From the NCBI GenBank assembly GCA_030765055.1, contig CM060953.1:188775782-188839781 (forward strand): 64,000 nt of DNA, read 5' to 3'. Both the position numbers and the translations under genes were made by a program. The DNA comes from Mantis religiosa (taxonomy: Eukaryota > Arthropoda > Insecta > Mantodea > Mantidae). Under the pieces are notes generated by a model, which made no database searches, had not been told where the DNA came from, and saw only the letters and a list, made by a program, of their open reading frames with translations. Below, piece by piece: positions 44,842 to 54,413 of the stretch. Each line of letters starts with the position of its first letter. Position 1 is the first letter of the stretch.

Positions 44842-45129
44842 AATATATATATTTATTTGTTGTAAAGAAAAAAAAAGAAAAAAGGGAATAAAAATAAAAA
44901 ATGAAGGGAATGAAGGGCGCCTATCATCTTCGCAAAAGCTAAATGTATATGGAGGCGGGCAGTACTGCATGACTCCTGCCAATTCTAAGCTAGCCCCTCT
45001 TATCAGCACTGCCGAATGTGGTACACGCATCTGGCACGCCTGAACTGAGAAAGTTATATTAATTAATTACGCTTGGATAAATGTTTGAAAAATGTCAGAC
45101 GCCAATCTTATAATAGCAAAGAATGTTAT

Positions 45130-46480
45130 TTTCTGATCATGATTTTGGTGCTGCTACACGTAGAGAAAGCCTTTGCCACAAACTGGCACCAAGGCCTACT
45201 GTACAAACTCAGGGAGGCCAACGTACCTCCTCCCTATCTCGCCCTGATTAGTAGTTTCCTCAGAGACCGCACGTTCAGGGTGTGAGTGGAAGGACGGATG
45301 TCATCTATCAGACCAATAACCCGGGAGTCCCAGAGGGCAGTGTACTGTCCCCGTTACTCTTTGCGGCCTACATGTCTGTCTTCCCTTTAGAACCACAGAC
45401 TGTTACGTGCCAATATGCTGACGTCCTCATAATGGCACATAACAAAAACCTAAGATATTGTCATCCTCCACTACAGCGTCAGCTCCGAGCCATTGGCCGT
45501 TGGAGAGAGAATTGGAGGATGGCCATTAGCCCCGAGAAGAGTTATGCTCTTCTCCTGGCTAAGGTCTGAGCTGGAGGACCGGATTGGTCGCTGAGGTTGA
45601 GGAAGAGGCAAATCCCCTGTGTTCCCACTGCCAAATACCTTGGCGTCCACCTCGAACGCGGTCTCACCTACGCACCTCAAGTCCGGGTCAAAGCCGGACA
45701 AGGACACGCAGCGCTAACGCAGTTATACCCAATTCTCAAATCCACCATGCCAACGCACCTCAAGCTACACCTGTATCGGGCGATTATACCGCCCCTGATT
45801 CTGTACGGCTGCGAAGTCTGGGGATCTGAGGCTCCCACCACTATCCGCACACTACAGCGCGTCCAGAACAGGACACTGCGCATGATCTACGATACCGGGC
45901 GTAGATTCCCGTCCCACAGCCTTCATATCTACTCCGGGGTCCCGTACATCGTGGACGTGGTGCGGGAGAGAACCCGCACCATCTACGATAAGCTGAACTC
46001 CCATCGAAACATACTGGTGAACACCCTTGGCTGTTACGACCACAGGGTTCCACGCCGCCGACCAAGCTACCGGTTGCCAAATATGCTTTGGGTAACTAGA
46101 ACTGAACAGGGCCACATTCCCCTGACTCCAACCTCCTAAGCCCAGAACTGGGCTTGGTAAATTCAATACCTAAACGCGGTTCCTTTCCCTCTAGCCTGAC
46201 AAGCGTACTATGCTCAGATGCCTCCCAGGCAGGCGGAAGAGCGCAGCCAGCACTGGTTGCATTCCCCCCCCCCATGGGGCAACAGCGCGCACAAGGCTAG
46301 ATATGTCCACTGCCTAAAACAACCGCCTGAGACATAAGATGACTCTTTTGTACTGCCCAGATAAAGACGCAATAAGCGGCTAGGTGCTGGGCAGCAAACA
46401 CTCCGTCCAGGTAAACCTTGACGACTCGACTCTTCTGCTGGTCTGCTGCTGATCATGACCGTATAAACATATTGTCTCGA
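45130..46480 (+). pseudogene. Jockey-like LINE, C-terminal half of reverse transcriptase and 3' UTR
   Basis: Starts within the RT (VEKAFATNWHQGLLYKLRE, LISSFLRDRTFRV). A frameshift leads to NNPGVPEGSVLSPLLFAAYM, QYADV where YADD is expected (catalytic Asp lost) and LRAIGRWRENWRMAISPEK. A last frame (to 46139) gives KYLGVHLERGLTYAPQV, LILYGCEVWGSEAPTTIRTL and QNRTLRMIYD, ending at a stop. The GVPQGS-type box plus thumb layout is typical of jockey elements. 46140-46480 is probably its 3' UTR. Together with the preceding gypsy fragment this marks two truncated retroelements within 0.3 kb. Confidence 0.8.
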
Positions 46481-46717
46481 TACTTAGAACACCAGCGATG
46501 CACCTTTTATTTTCACATGTTATGGTTACACGCAGCATCCATCCACTCAACACAGATAAGTCTGAAAAGCAACCCCATTCTTGCCTCATAACTTTTATCT
46601 CAAGCATAAATAAATAATGGACCTACTATTAAAACAGAAGTCACACAATAAAATCTTTTTAAACCACTTCTGAAACTATAAAAACACTTTAGCTCCACTT
46701 TGATACCAAAATTATAC

Positions 46718-47210
46718 TGTTACTTTGTGGGTTCGTGAAATGAAAAGTTCAATTGCACCACTCAAAAAGGTTCTTTATTTCCACCGACTTACAGTTAAAC
46801 ACTTGCAAATTACACAGAATTACGTAATGCACACAATTACGATTCACCTGTTCGTCCGTTACAATTCAGCTTTGCTCTCGCAATTACGTACAATCCTCCG
46901 ATGCACGTACACAGTCTTATCGTCCGTACACTAGCACTGTACTCTTACGCTGCTCACCAAGAACTGATTCAATTCACTCACTGCAGCCCTTTTTATAGGG
47001 ATATCGCCGTTTTCTCGAAGCCTCTAGTTTCTGTGAATCACCGCGAAAGTTCCAGAGGACAGGGGAAGGGGAAAGAGGCGGCCAGCGACAAGTGACACTT
47101 CCCTAATCAACCCCTCAGTTAGTGACTGAGATTAATGGGAGGGTGTGGCTCGGCTGCCTCTGATCCCTTCCCAGCTGTCGTTGGTCGGGCTTTCCGCTAA
47201 TTGGGTGACA
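46718..47210 (-). mobile_element. LTR-1 solo LTR (duplication ATAC)
   Basis: Starts TGTTACTTTGTGGGTTCG and ends TAATTGGGTGACA. ATAC at 46714-46717 and 47211-47214. Contains inverted aataaag and 'gaccagggg'-type GC-rich U3 text shared with 15396. It lies immediately beside Rep-X (47221). Confidence 0.93.
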
Positions 47211-47220
47211 ATACGATTGA

Positions 47221-47810
47221 AATAAGTAAAGAATCATGATGGATTTCAAAGGAATGTTGGTTCTTTGTTACAACACGTGCAAGGGCAGTTGAGTCGAATA
47301 GGAGAACAGTTGTTTTAACAAAAGAAACGTAAGAAACAGTATCGTTATCAGAGTTCTAAAGGGTGGCACTTGACTTTGTATAGGGTATTCTTCGGACCAT
47401 TCATAATGGCATGAAAAACTAACCACAAAGGGAATCTGTGGTTGAATAATGGGCTTCCAGAAAGCGAAAGCGACATACTCACACGCAGCTGTGAGGACAG
47501 TCCGTCAGTCAGTTCGTGGCTGGCAAGCCATTAAGAAAGTCCAAGGCGTGAAGCCGATTAGGGCGGTCAACTTCTGTCTTGGGCCAGGTGGACCAGAAGT
47601 GATCGAGTAATAAGCATATCACCTTCAGTAACTTTAAACAGAGATATTGGTAATCCTTGGTCGGTAACCTCGTGTTTAATGTAATAATAAAAGAAGCTGT
47701 CATTAAACCAGTTTGAAACGGGCATTCCAGTGTCATTAAAACTATCCTTCTCACACATATCCACGCATACCCTGGGAGAAACCTCATTGCTTTACCCTGA
47801 GATAAACATT
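47221..47810 (-). repeat. Rep-X, third copy
   Basis: Matches 13500-14085 over about 580 bp ('gattctaaagggtggcacttg'-type segment, 'tattcttcggaccattcataat', 'gaaacctcattgctt'). Minus-strand text 'VSNWFNDSFFYYYIKH' and 'QGLPISLFKVTEGDMLI' is conserved with the copy at 13850-14050. The 3' terminal part (11269/13153 type) is missing because the LTR is there. Confidence 0.65.
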
Positions 47811-48564
47811 ATTTGCTTCAAAAAGTAGCCCCAAAGTAGAACTCATTGCTCGCCACTTAATTAGCTTCAACTTAATTTAAAGTTAGGAAATGTTTCAAGG
47901 ACCATGCGTTCCCATCATCAGCTGATGTTCGATGATGAACCCGGACCTCCCAAATATAGTCACATACGAATCCTTCTGAGCCAGGAGATACAATATGACA
48001 CTTTAAGTTTATCTATTTGTTTTATTATATCCTCCTAAGGCAGTAAGATGCACTGTGACATTGTAGTGACAGTCCTCTGAAATGCTAATCTGGAAAGGTG
48101 TAATATAACCTGCTTTGAGATGTCATGATATGAGAACAGCATCACTAACGTTTATGAGGTAGCGGCGAGCTGTCGTAAAACATGCCCTTGTTTAACAGGG
48201 TCTTTAACGCTTTCCACGAGAGCCACGTTGTAAAGCAACCTTTTATCTGACACCTTCATATCAAAGGCTGACATGTTTAACACAAACAGCTACGTGGTGG
48301 CTCTTTGTTGTCAGTTATAGATGTGTACAACAAAATAAACCTTATCTTGTCGTTTAGAACATTCACTTTTTCTACTAGTGTACATAGATAATGTATCACA
48401 TGCATTTCATTGCATTCATTATTGATAAAAAGGTATTAAAAGTAGGTCTCTTGGGTGCAACACTTCAGATCGTTTTCCTATTTGCTACAATATGATACAA
48501 AATTGTTTATGGAAATGGTTAAAGTTTCGTGGTAGACACAGAAATACGATACATCCCTTTCTCC
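47811..48564. other. Unrecognised AT-rich stretch
   Basis: No gene or shared repeat seen. Confidence 0.4.
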
Positions 48565-48620
48565 CCGGTACTGTAGATGGTAGCGTGTCTGGCTCAACGT
48601 GCAAAGTTCCCAAATTCTAA

Positions 48621-49057
48621 ACATGTTCTTAAATTTATTATCCATCGATCAGCAAGTATGTTTTACAGATGTTTGTCATAGAGAAACATAGAAACAGAAC
48701 ACAAAACAACTTAGGTAACCGTGAACATCTCCTCCAATTAAACATGACAGAATAACAAACAAAAATTGAGTAAAATAAATAAATGGATGAATGGCTGGAT
48801 GGGTAGATGTTGGTACGGATGGAGGGAGAGAGGGAGGGAAGGAGGGAGGGATGGAGGGAGGGCGGGATATCACTCGTCTACTGGAGAGATCACTCAGGAG
48901 AAGTTCTTGTAGTAGATTGCGCTTGAAGCGAGTTGGTTGGCCAGTGCGAGCGCTGAGATTGTAGGTAGAGACCTCCTGGAGATGGTAAAAGAAAGGCCGC
49001 GCCAGCCGTCAGATGAACTGATGAACGGGTAGAAGACCAAACTCGTGGTGAAGTTGT
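48621..49057 (+). mobile_element. Rep-Y, copy 2, with 9-bp target duplication
   Basis: AAATTCTAA at 48612-48620 and 49058-49066 flanks 437 bp shared with 22173-22561. Extra material here is a 'gatgga'/'gaggga' run (48780-48866). The 9-bp duplication inside the B box of a SINE proves transposition. It shows neither obvious terminal inverted repeats nor LTR-like ends. Possible identities: a non-autonomous hAT/Mutator-like element (8-9-bp duplications) or a truncated retroelement. Confidence 0.7.
48816..48866 (+). repeat. G-rich purine run
   Basis: Successive 'gggag', 'gggagg' and 'ggaggg' tracts form a strand-asymmetric stretch with four or more GGG runs. It could fold as a G-quadruplex, or it may be simple repeat growth inside Rep-Y. 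Confidence 0.6.
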
Positions 49058-49166
49058 AAATTCTAATCTTGATCAGCGTGACTTACCTGACTAAGGTATT
49101 TTCCAAAGTTCTCCTCATCCAAAAAGTTGAATGATAGCTCAAAGCTTCATGGACCCTGGGCTCATT

Positions 49167-49591
49167 TGAACGTCGGGACTTCCTGTGGAGCCGGCCGGCG
49201 GTGGGGCCAGACGGTAGGCGTTCGGCCACGCCCACCCATTTTTCTTATAGCGGTAACGAGGGGTGGCTGGAAAAACATCATTGTGCCGTCTCTTTCCCCT
49301 CCCCTTGAGTTCTCGAACATACAGGATATTTCATCTAATCCGGAACCTTCTAGATTGGCCAGTTGGTCCAATATAAGCAACACGTCGGGCTACAGCGTAG
49401 GAGCGCCATGAAGGACTGTAAGTAATAGCGAGAGCAAAGTGGAACTGTAACGGACGAACTGGTGAATCGTAATCGTGTGCATTACGTAATTCTGTGTAAT
49501 TGGCAAGAGTTCAACTGTAAGTCAGTGGAAATAAAGAACATTTTGAGTTTGTGCAATTGGACTTTTAATCTCACGAACCCAAAATGTCACA
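49167..49591 (+). mobile_element. LTR-1, 5' edge truncated, with primer site downstream
   Basis: Shares U3 text with 49756 and 1057 on the other strand ('gacttcctgtgg', 'cgttcggccacgcccaccc', 'ggtaacgaggggtggctgg'). It ends CACGAACCCAAAATGTCACA. The first 8 or so bases (TGTCACCC type) are missing at the SINE-1 join. It is followed by a primer-binding site, so it derives from a 5' LTR rather than a solo LTR. Confidence 0.85.
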
Positions 49592-49593
49592 AC

Positions 49594-49612
49594 TGGTGTC
49601 AGGAGTGGGATT
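49594..49612 (+). promoter_or_regulatory. Primer-binding site complementary to tRNA-Leu
   Basis: TGGTGTCAGGAGTGGGATT, two bases after the LTR. It pairs with a tRNA-Leu 3' end (AATCCCACTCCTGACACCA) along its whole length, from memory of tRNA-Leu sequences. The internal retrotransposon region is replaced at once by SINE-2 sequence. Confidence 0.75.
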
Positions 49613-49735
49613 TCTGGTGGACAACATAGCACTGGGCTGGGTTTCCTCCGGATCCTCCTGTTTCCGCCAACATCATTCCACCAGTTGCTCCATCATTCAT
49701 TCAACTCAGACGTTGCGCCAAACGCCAACCCTGAT
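49613..49735 (+). mobile_element. SINE-2 body fragment
   Basis: 'ggtggacaacatagcactggg', 'tttcctccggatcctcc' and 'attccaccagttgctccat' match the SINE-2 body. The head with its pol III boxes is absent. Confidence 0.6.
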
Positions 49736-49755
49736 CTTATCTATCAGGTCAATAT

Positions 49756-50246
49756 TGTGACTTTTTGGGTTCGTTAGATTAAAAGTCCAACTGCATAAAC
49801 ACAAACTGTTCTTTATTTCCACCAACTTACAGTTGAACACTTGCCAATTACACAGAATTACGTAATGCACACAATTACGATTCACCAGTTCGTCCCTTAC
49901 AGTTCCACTTTGCTCTCGCAATTACGTACACTCCTTCAATGCACGTACACAGTCTTCTCATCCGTACACTAGCACGACGCTCTTACGCTGCTCGCCAAGA
50001 ACTGCCTTTCCTCTAGCCCGACGTGTTGCTTATATAAGACCAACTTGCCAATCTAGAACTTTCCGGATTAGATGCAATGTCCTGTATGTTCGAGAACGCA
50101 AGGGGAGGGGAAAGAGACGGCACAGTGATGTTTTTCCAGCCACCCCTCGTTACCGCTATAAGAAAAATGGGTGGGCGTGGCCGAACGCCTACCGTCTGGC
50201 CCCACAGCTGGCCGACTCCACAGGAAGTCCCGACGTTCGGGTGACA
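49756..50246 (-). mobile_element. LTR-1, inverted relative to 49167
   Basis: Starts TGTGACTTTTTGGGTTCG and ends GACGTTCGGGTGACA. The flanks are ATAT (49752-49755) and ATAA (50247-50250), i.e. three of four bases agree. Same U3 subtype as 49167 and 1057. With 49167-49591 it forms a long inverted repeat with a 164-bp spacer. Confidence 0.88.
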
Positions 50247-50284
50247 ATAATTTCCTCCATGTCCTATATGAAAACGTTGGAAGA

Positions 50285-51405
50285 TGCATGCTGAACATAC
50301 GCTATATGTACCCTGTACTCATTTGAACATCATTTCATTCATCGTCCGATATGACTTAACGTTGGACGTTTTCCCTTATCCTGAAAGATGAATGTCTGGT
50401 AACTCTAAGCTCTATGTACCCTGTACTCATTTGAACATCATTTCATTCATCGTCCGATATGATTTAACGTTGGAGGTGTTCCCTTACCCTGAAAGTTGAA
50501 TGTTTGATATCTCTAAGCTCTATGTACCCTGTACTCATTTGAACATCATTTCATTCATCGTCCGACATGACTTAACGTTGGAGGTTTTCTCTTATCCTGA
50601 AAGATGAATATCTGACAACTCTAAGCTCTATGTACCCTGTACTCATTTGAACATCATTTCATTCATTGTCCGATATGACTTAACGTTGGAGGTTTTCTCT
50701 TATCCTGAAAGATGAATATCTGACAACTCTAAGCTCTATGTACCCTGTACTCATTTGAACATCATTCATTCATCGTCCGATATGACTTAACGTTGGAGGT
50801 TTTCTCTTATCATGAAAGATGAATGTCTGGTAACTCTAAGCTCTATGTACCTGTACTCATTTGAACATCATTTCATTCATCGTCCGATATGACTTAATGT
50901 TGGAGGATTTCCCTTATACTGAAAGATGAATGTCTGGTATCTCTAAGCTCTATGTACCCTGTACTCATTTGAACATAATTTCATTCATCTTCCGATATGA
51001 CCTAACGTTGGAGGTTTTTCCTTATCCTGAAAGATGAATGTCTGGTAACTCTAAGCTCCCTGTATCCTGTATTCATTTGAACATCATTTCATTCATCGTC
51101 CGATATGACTTAATGTTGGAGGATTTCCCTTATCCTGAAAGATGAACGTCTGGTATCTCTAAGCTCTATGGACCCTGTATTCATTTGAGCATCATTTCAT
51201 TCATCGTCCGATATAACTTAACGTTGGAGGTTTTACCTTATCCTGATTGATGAATGTCTAGTAACTCTAAGCTCTATGTACCCTGTACTCATTTGAATAT
51301 CATTTCATTCATTGTGCAATATGACTTAAGAATAGGGGCTTTTCCTTATCCTGAAAGATGAATGTCTGGTAACTCTAAGCTCTACACCGCCTGTACTCAT
51401 GGGGG
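50285..51405 (+). repeat. 108-bp tandem array, about 10 units, of the SINE-1 core
   Basis: 'taccctgtac' recurs at 50309, 50417, 50525, 50633, 50741 and 50848 and on to 51388 (variant), a 107-108-bp step. A unit runs 'ctctaagctctatg', 'actcatttgaacatcatttc', 'tcgtccgatatgacttaacg', 'tttcccttatcctgaaagatg'. This is the SINE-1 body without its tRNA head and without its 3' tail, joined end to end. Unit variants such as 'tctgacaact' are shared by neighbours, indicating local copying. Confidence 0.93.
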
Positions 51406-52086
51406 CTGAAAATTTCTAATTAAGAATGATTAATACAATTATAAGTACTATATGTAGATGTGCTTTAAATTCATTTAGCAATCTTGATGGAAAATAAATC
51501 AAGTATGTGCAAATCCCTCAAAATTCACATCAGGAGGGTCATTACGGACAGAATAAGGCCTTATTGTTGAACTAGTTGAGAGACCGAAAAATGTACCTTA
51601 TGAGACAGTGAGAGAAGAATAGGAATATATAAACAGGTCCCAGGGATTCTATTTTGTTTTCTTGCCTCATTTTCTGCTTGCGACTCCAGCATATCAGCGA
51701 AGCGATTTTTCATCCAGATTACAATCTGATCCGCTGAAGTTAGGAATATTTTATCCTTAGTGATTGATGGTACCGATATGAGCTTTGCTTATTACTTTCA
51801 GCTTGAAAGATTGCCTTAATGGTCTAGTTGGTTATAAAAATAACCAGTAAATCCTGTTAAATATATAAGCAGTTTATAACTTTATTAACGTATTCTATTT
51901 GATCCAGAGCAGCCAATTATTATTAAACTTTGCTTGGTGTGTGGGGTCTTTATGGAACCCAGGGCTGCATTAACTACATGGAAACTTCTTTAATGTGAAC
52001 GTAGAATTCTCATCTTCAAGATATGCTTGTGTACATTTTATTATAAATTGTCAAAATAATTATGTTAAAATGAAGGTCGGTAGCAC

Positions 52087-52117
<31 letters not shown>

Positions 52118-52168
52118 GGTAACAGGGTCATAAAATACCCTAGGTATAAAATATGTAATTTTACATAT
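51406..52168. other. Unrecognised AT-rich stretch with a 29-base poly-T
   Basis: Poly-T at about 52089-52117 could be the reverse tail of a lost retroposon, but no element body is visible beside it. Confidence 0.4.
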
Positions 52169-52170
52169 TA

Positions 52171-53656
52171 CCAGGGTGGGTCAAAAAGTAATGCCTCCTA
52201 TTTTCCCCCCTTAAATATGTAAGTTATATGAAAACTTTGAATTTGGTACAAAGGGTTATCGTGATAGGATAAATAATGTAATTTTATTACTTTTACTATC
52301 ATTTTACTACATTTAACAGAATTAAACTGTAATCCTAAAATATAAAAGTTTTTTGTGCACCTAATAATAAAATTGAAGGAGGAAGTAATCAAAATCTTAT
52401 ATTATTTATTCGGGGAAATGCTATATAATTTCTCAAAACTTTTTCTCCAATCTCCTGCAGTAGTAACCTCCTAAGTCAACAGCTGGCAGCACTGCATCCT
52501 CTTGCAAAATGGCTGACATCGACATTCGTATTAGACTGTGTTCTGTGATTGAATTTTTGACTGCGGAATGTGAAACGCCAATTCGCATACACGAAAGGCC
52601 AAAAATTGTGTATGGTGATGCAACGGTGGATGTCAGCACTGTTAGACGATGGGTTCGTCGCTGTAACGAAGCTGAAGGGCAAACACCATTGACAGATGAA
52701 AAGCGAAGCGGCAGTGACTCAATGCAACATTCAGCGAGTCGATGACATCATTCGTGGTGATCGCCGGGTAACAACAGGTGAATTGTGTCGCATTCACTCC
52801 CTCAGTAAAGGCAGTGTGAGGACGATTATTCAACAACTGGGTTACTCAAAAGGTTGTTCACGTTGGGTACCAAGAATGTTAACCACTCAAAACAAAGAAA
52901 CAATGAAAACAATTGCCTCCGAACACTTGCAGCGCTTCAATTTGGAGGGAGAGGAGATTATGGGAAAAAGTTGTTACTGGAGACGAAACGTTGGTTCATT
53001 TTCTCGAACCTGAATCAAAGAGGCAGTCAATGGAATGACATTACACAACGTCACTGAAGCAAAAAAAAAGTCAAAGCTCAGCGGTCGGCAGGAAAAGTTA
53101 TGGCGACAGTGTTTTGGGATGCAGAGGGTGTGCTTATGATTGATTTTTTGGAGCAGAGATGTACAATAAATTCTGTTCAATACGTCAGAACTCTCAAAAA
53201 GCTGAAAGCACGTCTTCACCGAGTTCGCCCAACAAAAACTATGGCGGATGTTCTTCTTTTTAATGACAATGCAAGACCACACACCAGAATTTACACCACT
53301 GCAGAAATTGAGTAATTGGGATGGCAAGTCTTACCTCACTGACCTGGCACCACCAGAGTTCCATCTGTTCGGGCCACTAAAGGAAGCTCATCGTGGGATT
53401 CATTTTGAAGACGAGGAGGCTGTGAAAACGTCCGTTCGTCAATGGCTTAGGAAGCAAGACCATGTGTTTTACCACACTGGAATACATGCCCTAGTTAAAA
53501 GGTGGACCAAAACTGTGGAAAAGGACGGAGATTATATTGAATAGTGAAAAATTAGTTGTCAATGTTTTAGTTTTCAAGCTATGTCAATTGGTTTCAGTTT
53601 TATTGGAAATTAAAAGAGAAAAAACTTAGGAGGCATTACTATTTGACCCAGCCTCG
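52171..53656 (+). mobile_element. mariner-E, full-length, degraded
   Basis: Both ends carry GGGTCAAAAAGTAATGCCTCCT-like repeats (right copy: GGGTCAAATAGTAATGCCTCCT, inverted), with TA outside (52169-52170 and 53657-53658). The span of 1486 bp is normal for a complete mariner with long untranslated ends. Confidence 0.92.
52509..53544 (+). pseudogene. mariner-E transposase, frameshifted
   Basis: Starts MADIDIRIRLCSVIEFLTAE with a helix-turn-helix (VSTVRRWVRRCNEAEG). After a frameshift it reads IHSLSKGSVRTIIQQLGYSK and RWVPRMLTTQNKE. The first catalytic region is scrambled ('VTGDETW' expected near 52975). AGKVMATVFWDAEGVLMIDF, VLLFNDNARPHTRI (second Asp kept) and LTDLAPPEFHLFGPLKEAH follow, in which Glu replaces the third catalytic Asp. 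It ends TKTVEKDGDYIE at 53544. At least three frame changes; inactive. Confidence 0.88.
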
Positions 53657-53658
53657 TA

Positions 53659-54411
53659 CATTATTAATTTACTACATTAATTAAAATTTTTCAACAATGT
53701 TCCTTCTACACCTTCATTTGTATGACCATTATTGTTACAAATTCGTAGACAGTACATACACATGTACTGTTGTAACAAATTATAAAATAAAAACACAGAA
53801 TTTGGGTTTTGTGGAAGTTAGACGTGATGGAGGACGTGAAAAAATAAAAAACCTGTAGTGATAATGTTCTAAAACTCAACAAAGTCAGGTGTTGATCCTG
53901 TTGGTAGGATGATTAGGCACTATTCAGTGCAACGTGGAACAAGATGGCCACTTGCTCTTACTTCTTGATATACTTGACTTAGCATGCCTCAATTTATACT
54001 TCCTGCACTGTAAATTCTAACAGCATATGAGAGGTAAAAATTCTAGAAGAGAATTCCTCTCAGAACTGGGAAAAGAGCTAGTTAGACCGCAAATTGAGAG
54101 ATGGATACTTTCCCCCCAGAAAGGAATGCAATGCATTCGTTCAGCAATAACTTAAGCTAGTTTCAAGAATATTTTAAATGACAACCAAGAAGAACAAGAT
54201 ACAGATGTTCCAAATATGAAATGAAAAAGATTTTATTCTTGCCAAAGGTCAAAGGACAAGAAAGTGAAGAAACATTGTAATGAGTGTCACAAATTTATCA
54301 GCAAAGAATATAAAAGGGTAAAACTGTACTGCAGTGGATGTTTATCATTTCAAGTGGAGAATTAGTAGTATTTTTATAACAGGTTTTTTATAAAGTGATA
54401 ATGCATATATA
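53659..54411. other. Unrecognised AT-rich stretch
   Basis: No frame, repeat or structure recognised between two mariners. Confidence 0.4.
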
Positions 54412-54413
54412 TA

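Larger units (their letters stand above)
48565..49166 (+). mobile_element. SINE-1 split by Rep-Y and cut by an LTR
   Basis: The head ('ctgtagatggtagcgtgtctgg') runs to 48620 and the body resumes at 49058 ('aaattctaatcttgatcag', 'gtgacttacctgac') after Rep-Y. At 49166 the body stops inside 'ctcatttgaac', exactly where the LTR-1 sequence 'gaacgtcgggac' begins. The two elements share GAAC at the join. Confidence 0.8.
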
